Assembly: GCF_000311725.1 (NCBI RefSeq)
Contig: NZ_HE978514.1
Span: forward strand, 1-61,252
Origin: Robertmurraya massiliosenegalensis JC6
Lineage (GTDB): Bacteria > Bacillota > Bacilli > Bacillales > Cytobacillaceae
Reading direction: 5' to 3'
DNA length: 61,252 bases
The position numbers and the translations under genes were made by a program. Positions within the stretch are counted from its first letter, which is position 1. Each line of letters starts with the position of its first letter. Positions 52,984 to 61,142 of the stretch are shown here, piece after piece. The notes below the pieces were generated by a model. That model was not told the DNA's origin, ran no database searches, and saw only the letters and a program-made list of their open reading frames with translations.

Positions 52984-53949
52984 CTATACATCTTTAATAA
53001 AAAAGCTATTTCGACCTTTTCCGTTTATCACATCAATATATCCTTGAATTTTTTTTAGTTCTCGATTTTTGTAGCCCATTTTTTCTCTATAGAAACGTGT
53101 CTCCTCACCAGGGTTTTCAATCATAAGTTTTTGGAGGTAGTTCAGTTCTTTAATGTCATAGTGTGTTTTATCAATAATAAATTCCGATGTAAAATCACTT
53201 ATTTTCACATCTTGTATTTGATCACTATTTCCTTCCCACTTAAATAATGTAATTTTACTTTGAAACAAGTTTAAATTCTCATCTTGTATTAAAAAGCGAT
53301 AAATTAAATCGCTTTTAACTTTCAATGTAATATCATCGTTTTTTTCATTTACGTTTTTATAATGTTTTTCCAACAGAAAAACTACAATCCCCATAAAAAC
53401 ATCTATAATTTGTAACGGGATTGATTTTTCGGAAGACTCAGGTGTTACAGAATTAACTTTATAACCTTTATTCCTATACGCAGAATGAGCATTCATTTGT
53501 TCTTCCAATTTAGTGTAAACATTCCAAGTTTCATATTCCTCATTTTCATCAACAACAATTCGTACTTGTTCTCCATTTTTCAGGTTTCTCGTAACACCAT
53601 AAAACAGGCGCTCAGGAATTTTTACGTAAAATAGTTCGCGGAATTGAGTCATCGTTATTCCCATTTTATCAGCAATATTTTTAGCATCCTCGTTGTTTAT
53701 AATGAAAATATTAATATTTATATCTTGTTTTATAACATAGTCTAATGCCTTAAAATAATTTCCAAAATTAGTATCGCTTGTATACTCCGCAAAGTGTAAT
53801 TCACTTTTACTGTTAGTTATACACTTAATATTTTCTATAATTTGGTTCATTTTTACTTCACTAGTACCAAACGCTCCATAATAGGAATATCCTCCATTTG
53901 GTTGATCTAATTTATTTGATTCATCAAAATAAATAGTATAATTCAACAA
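52984..53949 (-). CDS. DUF3800 domain protein
   Basis: A 321-residue protein with the DUF3800 pattern: YFDES at the N-terminus (IYFDESNKL), a hydrophobic strand with acidic end near residue 135 (RIVVDENEEYE) and IPLQIIDVFMG near residue 185, as expected for an RNase H-like fold with acidic active-site residues. Starts at TTG (53949 or 53946) after GGGGGA. It is more AT-rich and uses more AAT/ATA codons than its neighbours, and it is flanked by unrelated conserved genes, which suggests acquisition. DUF3800 genes are common in mobile and defence regions, and their biochemical role is not settled. Two structured RNA domains lie directly upstream. Confidence 0.82.
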   Translation of the reverse strand: MLNYTIYFDESNKLDQPNGGYSYYGAFGTSEVKMNQIIENIKCITNSKSELHFAEYTSDTNFGNYFKALDYVIKQDININIFIINNEDAKNIADKMGITMTQFRELFYVKIPERLFYGVTRNLKNGEQVRIVVDENEEYETWNVYTKLEEQMNAHSAYRNKGYKVNSVTPESSEKSIPLQIIDVFMGIVVFLLEKHYKNVNEKNDDITLKVKSDLIYRFLIQDENLNLFQSKITLFKWEGNSDQIQDVKISDFTSEFIIDKTHYDIKELNYLQKLMIENPGEETRFYREKMGYKNRELKKIQGYIDVINGKGRNSFFIKDV

Positions 53950-54028
53950 AAATTCCCCCTTGCTTTCCTTTAAGAAATTGACTTTTATTTGTATGTATAT
54001 TATAATTTACTTTACAAAATATACGGTT

Positions 54029-54075
54029 GAGTATTCACTTTCTTTGCTACCATTTTGCGAGGCTGGTGAATGCTC
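54029..54075 (-). ncRNA. Structured RNA domain B upstream of the DUF3800 gene
   Basis: Plus-strand parts: outer stem GAGTATTCAC (54029-54038) / GTGAATGCTC (54066-54075), ten pairs with one G-T; internal loop TTTCT (54039-54043) opposite GGCTG (54061-54065); inner stem TTGC / GCGA; terminal loop TACCATTTT. Domain A has the same internal loop and TACCAT but different stems. Minus strand is preferred because it places both domains in the 5' leader of the DUF3800 gene, behind a -10 element. Confidence 0.7.
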
Positions 54076-54079
54076 AGAT

Positions 54080-54125
54080 AAAACAACCTTTCTCAGCTAC
54101 CATACTTGCTGGGCTGGGTTGTTTT
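54080..54125 (-). ncRNA. Structured RNA domain A upstream of the DUF3800 gene
   Basis: Plus-strand parts: outer stem AAAACAACC (54080-54088) / GGTTGTTTT (54117-54125); internal loop TTTCT (54089-54093) opposite GGCTG (54112-54116); inner stem CAGC / GCTG; terminal loop TACCATACTT. It is four bases from domain B. On the plus strand the outer stem plus T-run (54122-54128) would also act as a terminator, so plus-strand expression is not excluded. Confidence 0.7.
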
Positions 54126-54134
54126 TTTATAACT

Positions 54135-54140
54135 ATTATA
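54135..54140 (-). promoter_or_regulatory. Candidate -10 element for RNA/DUF3800 transcript
   Basis: TATAAT on the minus strand. Initiation about seven bases on (near 54128) would begin the transcript right at domain A. The -35 position has no good match. The remaining 54141-54340 stretch shows nothing recognisable. Confidence 0.4.
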
Positions 54141-54344
54141 CTATCACTGAAATCGCTCTTCCTTATTTTCATTTCTTTTTTGAAAGAAATTTGTATATTC
54201 CCCACAATGAACAATACTGTATCCATAATTATTCCATGCTTGTTTGATTGTTAGAACCCTATTAACATGTATATTGAATCCACAAACTCAACAGCATGTG
54301 TAAACTAATATAGGAGCTTCTTTTAATCGTTCTAAATCTATATA

Positions 54345-54365
54345 TTGACATGAAACGCGTTTCAT
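54345..54365. promoter_or_regulatory. LacI-type palindromic operator with overlapping -35
   Basis: ATGAAACGCGTTTCAT (54350-54365) is a perfect 16-bp palindrome. A consensus -35 TTGACA (54345-54350) overlaps its first base. It lies about 200 bases upstream of a LacI-family gene and 41 bases before a microprotein ATG, so it is a likely autoregulatory operator. The matching -10 is weak. Confidence 0.7.
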
Positions 54366-54405
54366 CCTTTACGCTCTTATCAAAGAGATAAGGAGGCGTA
54401 TATGT

Positions 54406-54525
54406 ATGTTCGGATTAATCATTCTTTGTTTCATTATTTTATCTTCTTCATATTATTGTTTGAGGGCCTCTGGCCAATCCATGGATGTTCAGCCATTTGA
54501 GAAATTTGATGACTATTTTAGTTAA
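54406..54525 (+). CDS. 39-residue membrane microprotein
   Basis: ATG at 54406 lies nine bases after AAGGAGG. A second ATG at 54402 is in another frame and encodes no plausible product. The 39-residue peptide has a single hydrophobic helix (FGLIILCFIILSSSYYCL) and an acidic Phe-rich tail ending DDYFS. It appears to be the first gene of the transcript that starts at the palindromic operator and continues into the LacI regulator gene. Family not recognised. Confidence 0.6.
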   Translation: MFGLIILCFIILSSSYYCLRASGQSMDVQPFEKFDDYFS

Positions 54526-54564
54526 TTACACGGCGATTATTGACGCTTTAAAAGGATGATGTTT

Positions 54565-55524
54565 ATGACAAATATTAAAGACTTAGCCAAAATGGCGAAT
54601 GTATCTGTCTCAACTGTATCTCGAGTATTGAATAACCATCCTTATGTAAAGGAAGAAAAAAGACTAGCCGTATTAGAAGCGATCAGGAAAAGTAATTATC
54701 AGCAAAACATCAATGCTGTTCACTTAAGTAAGGGAAAAACGCAACTAATAGGAGTCGTCCTTCCTTTTACCGATATTCCTTATTTTGGACAGTTACTAAA
54801 AGGGATTGCTAGTCAAGCACTCGAACATAATTATAAGCTTATGTTATTCCAAACTGACTATATCGAGAGCAGAGAGTTAGAAGCCCTGCAAATGTTAAAG
54901 CAAAAACAAATCGACTCCTTAATTATTTGCTCTAGAGCTTGTGAAATGGCCATTATTAAGGAATACCTCCCCTACGGTCCAATCGTCTTATGCGAAAAGG
55001 TAGAAGATGAAGAATTGGCAGCCACTTTCGTCAATCAATATCAAGCATTTATGATGGCATTGGAGTATTTATACGAAAAGGGTCATAGAAGGATTGGTTA
55101 TACGATTGGCAGAAAAAAGGGGACGAATAGTCATGAGCGTCAATTAGCTTATGAGGATTTCATTAAAAAATATCAGTTGCCGTTAAACCCAGATTACATC
55201 ATTTACGGATACTATCATTTAGAAGACGGTGAACAGATAGTCAAGCGCATTCAAGAGATGGAAGAGCCTCCAAGTGCAATACTAGTTACTTCGGATCAAG
55301 TTGCAGCTGGAATCATTACTCATTGTCAGAACGAGCAAATCTCCATTCCTGAAGAGCTTGCTCTTATCGGCTTCGATAATCAACCGATTGCGAGAATGCT
55401 GGACATTACCACGATCGAAATTCCACTCGAGGACATCGGAAAAGATCTTTTCCTTCAAGCGATTCATGAAGAAATATCTTCTATAGAAATTCAAGCAAAG
55501 CTGATTGAAAGAGGAACAGTGTAA
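54565..55524 (+). CDS. LacI family transcriptional regulator
   Basis: A 319-residue LacI/GalR repressor. N-terminal HTH (TNIKDLAKMANVSVSTVSRV) and hinge, then a periplasmic-binding-protein-like effector domain (about 62-319). The ATG at 54565 has AAAGGA at good spacing. Two earlier Met codons lie too close. No sugar-use genes are beside it, so the regulon is not evident. The palindrome at 54350 is its probable binding site. Confidence 0.88.
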   Translation: MTNIKDLAKMANVSVSTVSRVLNNHPYVKEEKRLAVLEAIRKSNYQQNINAVHLSKGKTQLIGVVLPFTDIPYFGQLLKGIASQALEHNYKLMLFQTDYIESRELEALQMLKQKQIDSLIICSRACEMAIIKEYLPYGPIVLCEKVEDEELAATFVNQYQAFMMALEYLYEKGHRRIGYTIGRKKGTNSHERQLAYEDFIKKYQLPLNPDYIIYGYYHLEDGEQIVKRIQEMEEPPSAILVTSDQVAAGIITHCQNEQISIPEELALIGFDNQPIARMLDITTIEIPLEDIGKDLFLQAIHEEISSIEIQAKLIERGTV

Positions 55525-55611
55525 ATGATGTTCCTCTTTCATAATCGCTTTTATTGGAATATAAGCTGAAAATTATTTTTGAACGTAAGTTTGTGAAATG
55601 AGCTTTCATTA

Positions 55612-56334
55612 TTAATCGAAAAGCGAAATACTATCTCCAACTGCAATATTTCCAGTCTTTACAACAGAAGCATAAACTCCAAAGCAATTGTGTCTTTCCT
55701 TGTATACAGTTTTTAATAACGTTGGATCAGATAATCCGGTTTCGGGATCAATGTTAATAATTTGGCAACGTTCGCAATGCCTTTTCACAATGATTTCTGC
55801 TTCACCTATCTGCATTCTCTTCCCAAACCATGTTTCTTCAATAAAAGGTTCATGTTCGTTAAGAGAGAGAACTAAATTAGGTCGAAACCTCCTATAGTCT
55901 ACTTGTTTGCCCCAAATCTCTGACATTTTTAAGAGAGAAGCCTCTGTCGTAATTAATATATGCTCTTCTTCGATCGCTCCAAATGGAACATAGTCTGGAG
56001 AATATTGAACTGGCTTCACTTTTCTACCAGACAACTCCTCCAATTCTTCCGCTAACTTCACATCTTCCCATTGGAAACTACTCCCTGATGGTGATTGTAT
56101 TTTGATGGATGGAAATCTATCTAAGCTTTCTTCTCCAACAAATATGGCATGATAGTTTGCTAGCTCGGGTACTTGAGTAAGGGTCAAGTATTTTCCAGGT
56201 CTTTTCTCGTCTAAAAAAGCATGGCTACGATCTCCATATAAACCGTAGGAAACAACTTTCGTTTTTAAAACATTTTCACCTCGAAATGATTTTACAGGGT
56301 GACGGATGATTTCTTTCAATGCTCCAATTCTCAC
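55612..56334 (-). CDS. MOSC domain protein
   Basis: A 240-residue protein with an N-terminal MOSC_N beta-barrel (PVKSFRGE, about 13-20) and a MOSC domain with the conserved Cys region RHCERCQIINIDPETG (about 186-201). MOSC proteins transfer sulfur or reduce N-hydroxylated compounds with the molybdenum cofactor. Single gene. Substrate unknown. Confidence 0.85.
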   Translation of the reverse strand: MRIGALKEIIRHPVKSFRGENVLKTKVVSYGLYGDRSHAFLDEKRPGKYLTLTQVPELANYHAIFVGEESLDRFPSIKIQSPSGSSFQWEDVKLAEELEELSGRKVKPVQYSPDYVPFGAIEEEHILITTEASLLKMSEIWGKQVDYRRFRPNLVLSLNEHEPFIEETWFGKRMQIGEAEIIVKRHCERCQIINIDPETGLSDPTLLKTVYKERHNCFGVYASVVKTGNIAVGDSISLFD

Positions 56335-56444
56335 TTTATCTCCCTCTCCTTCTTTTTCCTCCTATTTTACATGGATGATGTTTATCGTGGTAATGAATGG
56401 GAAAGAAAAAAAAGTATCATCCTCATGATTAATATTTAAAAATA

Positions 56445-56462
56445 ATATTAAAACGTTAATAT
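56445..56462. promoter_or_regulatory. Inverted repeat upstream of POT transporter
   Basis: ATATTAA-AACG-TTAATAT, seven-base arms, about 65 bases upstream of the promoter of the peptide transporter gene. Possible operator. The regulator is not identifiable. Confidence 0.35.
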
Positions 56463-56526
56463 ATTCCATTTGAACCAGTGTAAACACTTTAAAAATAGGA
56501 ATTTACTCCCAATCCAACAAATTATT

Positions 56527-56556
56527 TTGACAATACTAAACTATTAAAAGTATTAT
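56527..56556 (+). promoter_or_regulatory. Promoter of the POT transporter gene
   Basis: -35 TTGACA (56527-56532), 18-bp spacer, -10 TATTAT (56551-56556), 26 bases before the ATG. Confidence 0.65.
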
Positions 56557-56581
56557 GGAATAATGTTAAGGAGGATTCAGT

Positions 56582-58075
56582 ATGAGTAATGAAATGAAAC
56601 AGAAAATTGTGGAAAGTGTACCTCAAAAGGGATTTTTTGGACATCCTAAAGGATTATTTACCCTTTTCTTTACAGAGTTTTGGGAAAGATTTTCTTACTA
56701 CGGAATGAGAGCCATCCTTGTTTATTATATGTATTATGAGGTTTCAAAAGGTGGTCTTGGTTTAGATCAGACGACAGCACTATCAATTATGTCTATTTAC
56801 GGCTCTTTAGTTTATATGTCCGGAATTATCGGTGGTTGGTTAGCAGACCGCATATTCGGTACATCTAAAGCTGTTTTCTACGGCGGAATTTTGATTATGC
56901 TTGGTCATATTGCGCTTGCCATACCAGGAAATCTTCCTTTATTCTTTATCTCCATGGTTCTTATTGTACTTGGAACAGGTTTACTGAAGCCAAACGTATC
57001 AAGCGTCGTTGGGGATATTTATAGCGAACAAGACAACCGTCGTGATTCTGGTTTTAGTATTTTCTACATGGGGATTAATCTTGGTGGTTTCCTTTCACCG
57101 CTTATCGTTGGTGAGGTAGGAATGAAACATGATTTCCATTTAGGATTTGCAATTGCGGCCGTAGGTATGTTCATCGGACTTCTATTATTTATTTTTACAA
57201 AGAAAAAGAACTTAGGGCTTGCTGGTACCATTGTTCCAAACCCGATGTCAGCATCTGAAAAGAAGAAGACTTTTACAATCGTTAGCTTATCGATAATTAT
57301 TCTTGCCATCATGATTGCTGTGGCGATTCCGATGGGGCTTCTTACGTTTGATAGCTTTGTCGCCCTCGTAGGGATTTTAGGAATTGGCTTACCAATTATT
57401 TACTTCACTGTGATGTATCGAAGCAAGAAAACGACATCTGTAGAACGTTCTAGATTAATTGCTTATATCCCGTTATTTGTTGCATCTGTAATGTTCTGGG
57501 CCATTCAAGAACAAGGGTCAACCATTTTAGCGAATTACGCTGATAAACGGACACAGCTTGAATTTGCTGGGTTTTCGATTTCTCCAGCTTGGTTCCAATC
57601 TTTAAATCCATTATTTATTATTACTTTAGCTCCAATTTTTGCATGGTTATGGATGAGACTTGGAAAACGTCAGCCGACAATTCCACAAAAATTCTCATTT
57701 GGTTTACTATTTGCTGGGTTATCCTTTATTGTCATTCTGATTCCAGGCTATTTCGCTGGAACGGATGCACTTGTTAATCCATTATGGCTAGTATTGAGCT
57801 ATTTCATTGTTGTTCTAGGGGAATTATGTTTATCTCCAGTTGGACTTTCGGCAACAACAAAATTAGCACCATCAGCCTTCTCTGCCCAAACGATGAGCCT
57901 TTGGTTCTTGTCTAACGCAGCTGCACAGGCTCTCAATGCTCAAGTTGTAAAATTCTACAAACCAGCAACAGAAATGATTTACTTTGGTGTCATCGGTGGA
58001 GCATCCATCGTATTAGCGATCATCCTTTTCCTCTTTGCACCGAAAATTCAAGGATTTATGAAGGGGATTAAATAA
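56582..58075 (+). CDS. dtpT: Di-/tripeptide:proton symporter (POT/PTR family)
   Basis: A 497-residue secondary transporter with about 14 hydrophobic helices. POT signature ExxERFxYYG (EFWERFSYYG, about 33-42) in helix 1, and FYMGINLGGFLSPL (about 161-174), the second PTR signature. It imports di- and tripeptides with protons, complementing the ABC peptide transporter at 13771-19457 and PepT. Ribosome site AAGGAGGA. Confidence 0.92.
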   Translation: MSNEMKQKIVESVPQKGFFGHPKGLFTLFFTEFWERFSYYGMRAILVYYMYYEVSKGGLGLDQTTALSIMSIYGSLVYMSGIIGGWLADRIFGTSKAVFYGGILIMLGHIALAIPGNLPLFFISMVLIVLGTGLLKPNVSSVVGDIYSEQDNRRDSGFSIFYMGINLGGFLSPLIVGEVGMKHDFHLGFAIAAVGMFIGLLLFIFTKKKNLGLAGTIVPNPMSASEKKKTFTIVSLSIIILAIMIAVAIPMGLLTFDSFVALVGILGIGLPIIYFTVMYRSKKTTSVERSRLIAYIPLFVASVMFWAIQEQGSTILANYADKRTQLEFAGFSISPAWFQSLNPLFIITLAPIFAWLWMRLGKRQPTIPQKFSFGLLFAGLSFIVILIPGYFAGTDALVNPLWLVLSYFIVVLGELCLSPVGLSATTKLAPSAFSAQTMSLWFLSNAAAQALNAQVVKFYKPATEMIYFGVIGGASIVLAIILFLFAPKIQGFMKGIK

Positions 58076-58098
58076 GAGTTCCAATATCGGATTACTAG

Positions 58099-58130
58099 AA
58101 AAAGACGTATCAATAGCATACGTCTTTTTC
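58099..58130 (+). terminator. Terminator of the POT transporter gene
   Basis: Perfect 12-bp stem AAAAAGACGTAT (58099-58110) / ATACGTCTTTTT (58118-58129). A separate palindrome, ACGGAGAA-A-TTCTCCGT (58181-58197), follows in the gap. Confidence 0.88.
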
Positions 58131-58263
58131 TTTCTTTATTTAGCTTTCTATAGTGGAGCACCACCCGCTCTGATAATTAGACGGAGAAATTCTCCGTTTA
58201 TATTACGTTTACAGAATTCGCAACAGAAAACTAAGGCTCATTATAGTTAAAAAATCTTATTGG

Positions 58264-58464
58264 CTAGCTCTTCTCAACTTTTTTTCGATGATATAAATCA
58301 ATCACCAATTCCCCAATTCCCATTGCTATCAATCCATTAAGTAAGGCAAATAACGGAACCACTGCTTCTCCACCATGTTTTGAAAAAATCGACATCAAAA
58401 TTAAAACGCTGCTAAATAAGACAAAGGCCAAACCTAATACATACACCGCACGACCAACGAACAT
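58264..58464 (-). CDS. Small membrane protein
   Basis: A 66-residue protein with two hydrophobic helices (about 4-26 and 36-56) and a basic tail (HRKKVEKS). Good ribosome site AAAGGATGAG. Family not recognised. Confidence 0.65.
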   Translation of the reverse strand: MFVGRAVYVLGLAFVLFSSVLILMSIFSKHGGEAVVPLFALLNGLIAMGIGELVIDLYHRKKVEKS

Positions 58465-58508
58465 TTATCCTCATCCTTTTTTAAACGATTTATGTATTTT
58501 CTTCAAAG

Positions 58509-58880
58509 CTATTTTACGGTTTTAATCTTATAAATAAAATAATAGTACTTATACACTACGACTAAAATAAGCATCACTCGTACAAACCATTTATCAACAG
58601 TGAAAAAAGCAATCGCAATCATACTATCGGCAAATACATTCAATACGATCTTCTGCTTGAGCGTCATCGTTTTATTAGTCTCGAATCCCTCTAAATGCTT
58701 ATTATATATATCCGTTCCTTTAAACCAAACCGCAAATTTCTCGGAACCTTTCACAAAACAATATGATGCTAATAAAAGTAATGGCGTAGTCGGGATTACT
58801 GGCAAAATGATTCCTAGTATCCCCACTCCTAAACTTAAAAAACCAGCACAGATGAATAATAATTTTGTCAGCTTTTTAAT
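58509..58880 (-). CDS. DUF454 (YbaN) family membrane protein, possible ATT start
   Basis: A 123-residue inner-membrane protein with the DUF454 pattern: GILGIILPVIPTTPLLLLASYCF, then a Trp/Phe-rich segment and two terminal helices. E. coli YbaN is 125 residues. No ATG, GTG or TTG fits the homologous start. An ATT at 58880 has GAGGGTGA at normal spacing, and initiation there gives the family length. The longest open frame (ATG at 58994) would overlap the MerR gene and cross its terminator, so it is unlikely. Function of the family is unknown. Confidence 0.7.
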   Translation of the reverse strand: MKKLTKLLFICAGFLSLGVGILGIILPVIPTTPLLLLASYCFVKGSEKFAVWFKGTDIYNKHLEGFETNKTMTLKQKIVLNVFADSMIAIAFFTVDKWFVRVMLILVVVYKYYYFIYKIKTVK

Positions 58881-58923
58881 ACGGTCACCCTCAAAGACAA
58901 GTCTAATACAATTATTATAAACG

Positions 58924-58952
58924 AAAAATCGACCAGGCGTCCCCAGTCGATT
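58924..58952 (-). terminator. Terminator of the MerR gene
   Basis: AATCGAC (58927-58933) / GTCGATT (58946-58952) on the minus strand followed by TTTTT. A consensus TATAAT sits just beyond it and may serve the DUF454 gene. Confidence 0.8.
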
Positions 58953-58962
58953 CTGACATTGC

Positions 58963-59724
58963 TTAGTTTTGTCCAGTATAAATTTGAATAGCATCTCTTA
59001 AGAAAGCTGCTGTTCCAGGCTGTTCCTTATCATAATAGGCAGTAAATCTTTCGTCGTCGACATACATTTGAGCTAAACCTGCGTGAGCTTCTTTACTGTA
59101 CGCAGTCCAGTAATATGTGAGCCATTGTTTGTGCAAATCAGCTGCCTTTTGCGCAAGTTCCCCTGCAGGATCTCCTGTTTTAAAAGCTTCCGCCAATGTA
59201 GTTCGCACTGCTGATTCAAGCTTTGTTACGGCCTCATAATCCTCTTGACTCATATTCATCAACTTAGCATTGGATTGTTCAACCGTTTCTTCCCCATATT
59301 TTTCACGAATTTCTTTTCCATATTTCTGCTCGTTCTCTTCCACCATCTTTTTCTTAAATCCCTCAAACTTTTCCTGATCACTCATGGTCATTCTCCCTTC
59401 TGATGAAGCAATTGTTTTTTCTACATTTGTAATAAGCAGATCTAGCTGCTTTCTTTTTTCTAAAAGTTGTTCCCGATGTTCTTTCAATGCAAGCTCAGCA
59501 TCAAATGTAGGAGAAGTGATAATCTCCTTAACTGTCTCTAAAGCTATCCCCAATTCCCGATAAAAAAGAATTTGTTGCAATCGATCCACTTCCTTTTGGC
59601 CATAAATACGATATCCCGATGAATTGGTCCTTGCCGGGGAAAGAATTCCAATTTCATCGTAATAACGTAATGTTCTAGAACTAACTCCTGCCAGTTGAGC
59701 TAGCTTTTGCACTGTATATTCCAA
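58963..59724 (-). CDS. MerR family regulator with TipAS antibiotic-binding domain
   Basis: A 253-residue regulator. MerR winged HTH at the N-terminus (VQKLAQLAGVSSRTLRYYDEI), coiled-coil dimer helix (about 75-115), and a C-terminal TipAS domain (about 125-250) like that of TipAL/Mta relatives, which traps drugs or other small ligands. Preferred start is the TTG at 59724, eight bases after AAGGAGG. The longer frame begins inside the ribosome site. A 19-bp-spaced promoter upstream fits autoregulation. Confidence 0.88.
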   Translation of the reverse strand: MEYTVQKLAQLAGVSSRTLRYYDEIGILSPARTNSSGYRIYGQKEVDRLQQILFYRELGIALETVKEIITSPTFDAELALKEHREQLLEKRKQLDLLITNVEKTIASSEGRMTMSDQEKFEGFKKKMVEENEQKYGKEIREKYGEETVEQSNAKLMNMSQEDYEAVTKLESAVRTTLAEAFKTGDPAGELAQKAADLHKQWLTYYWTAYSKEAHAGLAQMYVDDERFTAYYDKEQPGTAAFLRDAIQIYTGQN

Positions 59725-59747
59725 ACTGCTCACCTCCTTATGTCTTT

Positions 59748-59778
59748 ACGATAAACTTTGACGTAACGTAAAGGTCAA
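59748..59778 (-). promoter_or_regulatory. MerR-type promoter with 19-bp spacer
   Basis: Minus strand: -35 TTGACC (59773-59778), a spacer of exactly 19 bp and -10 TATCGT (59748-59753). The spacer holds the dyad TTTACGTTACGTCAAA. Over-long spacers with a central dyad are the hallmark of MerR-controlled promoters. Confidence 0.75.
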
Positions 59779-59804
59779 GGGATTTTCTAAAATTTTTTTC
59801 GTTG

Positions 59805-59830
59805 AAAAACCGTGACTGATTAGGTCACGG
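59805..59830 (-). terminator. Terminator of the DUF4179 gene
   Basis: CCGTGAC (59810-59816) / GTCACGG (59824-59830), with a T-run on the minus strand. Confidence 0.85.
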
Positions 59831-59839
59831 TCTCCTCAT

Positions 59840-61141
59840 TTATTTAATCCGGATCTTCGCTTCCCCCTGAATCCACTCGGGATAGGCGGAGAGCTCAAAG
59901 GTGATTGGACTTGAATAGCTGTTTAGACGGGGAATTACTACTCCAATAGAGGCGTTCCCCTGATCATCTCCTCTCCAAAAACTCGAGCTCGTGTCGACAT
60001 TCTTTCCTTTTCCGTCAACCACTTCGCTAAATAATCCGTAATGGAATTCCTTTTCTGTAAATAGATTAAAGCTAATCTCATTTCCGGATATTGCAAGATC
60101 TCTTAGCTTATTCCCCTTTGGTTGTTGGATTATTTCTTCTTTTTCCGTATCAACAATCACTACAGTGTTTCCTTTATCAAGAGCTTGAATTTTATTAAAG
60201 GCCAAATACATTTCCTCAGGGTCAGTGAAATAATTACTTTGCAAATAAAACATCCATTCATCGTCTGAAATATGACTTGCTGTAACCCCGTTCATGATTT
60301 TGGACCACGCTTCTCCATTTTCATCTAACAGCCGTATATCTTCAAATGCGAACAACTTCTTCGTATTATTCGGCTCCGCTTTCACATGAACGGCCACTCT
60401 AAGTGGATACACATTCGCCTCAAGAACTTCAATCTTCTGCCCTTCTATTGTGACTGATTGATTAATCGTATACGTCTTTTTCTCTTTTATCTCTTCTTTA
60501 AGTGTGAATGGAAGTGAATACATCTCACCTTTTAATTCCATCTCAAGCATCATCTCTTTTTCGGTTAATGGCGCATCGACAAAGAAATATTCAATCGTTC
60601 CGTTAAAGGTTTTCTCTCCTTTATCAGAATAATGGTAAGTATCAAGGGAGGCGGAGCCATACTTCAATTCTTCTCCCTCCTTATTTTTCAAGAAAACATC
60701 CCCCATCACGAGTTCGGTTTGCTTCTCATCAGACTCAATCGTATAAAAAAGGACTAATCCATTTTCATCAGCAATCGTCCCATCGAGGATAATCTCAATG
60801 CTATTCTTTTTCTCCGACACGCCAATCGCCTCGTAATAGTCATGTTCGATCGCTGTCATCATCCCTTTATCATGGCGGAGCAACTCGACGATTTTTTCCA
60901 TTCCAGGAATCTCAGCTATATAGCTCGCAAATGCAGGTGAAACTCTTATCGATGTGAAAAATACCAAAAACAAGGCAGCAATCAAGGCGGCACTCGACCA
61001 CCATTTTTTACGACGCCTTTTATCAAACTGAGCTTTGCGAAAACCTGATTCAATAGCTTCATCAAGTTTATTTTGTTTCACTGCTATTTGGTCTAATTCT
61101 TGATTGTATATCTTTAGCTTTTCTTCTTCATTCGAAAACAT
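59840..61141 (-). CDS. DUF4179 domain protein, probable anti-sigma factor
   Basis: A 433-residue single-pass membrane protein. A cytoplasmic helical N-terminus (residues 1-45, charged) is followed by one transmembrane helix (about 47-66), a DUF4179 domain and a DUF5643-like beta domain outside. This is the usual layout of anti-sigma partners of ECF sigma factors in Bacillus. Its ATG lies one base after the stop codon of the sigma factor gene, so the two are coupled. Confidence 0.82.
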   Translation of the reverse strand: MFSNEEEKLKIYNQELDQIAVKQNKLDEAIESGFRKAQFDKRRRKKWWSSAALIAALFLVFFTSIRVSPAFASYIAEIPGMEKIVELLRHDKGMMTAIEHDYYEAIGVSEKKNSIEIILDGTIADENGLVLFYTIESDEKQTELVMGDVFLKNKEGEELKYGSASLDTYHYSDKGEKTFNGTIEYFFVDAPLTEKEMMLEMELKGEMYSLPFTLKEEIKEKKTYTINQSVTIEGQKIEVLEANVYPLRVAVHVKAEPNNTKKLFAFEDIRLLDENGEAWSKIMNGVTASHISDDEWMFYLQSNYFTDPEEMYLAFNKIQALDKGNTVVIVDTEKEEIIQQPKGNKLRDLAISGNEISFNLFTEKEFHYGLFSEVVDGKGKNVDTSSSFWRGDDQGNASIGVVIPRLNSYSSPITFELSAYPEWIQGEAKIRIK

Positions 61142-61142
61142 G

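Noticed and set aside
53960-54254. Two overlapping plus-strand frames of 95 and 75 residues
   Set aside because: They run across the two structured RNA domains, lack ribosome sites and have no protein-like pattern.
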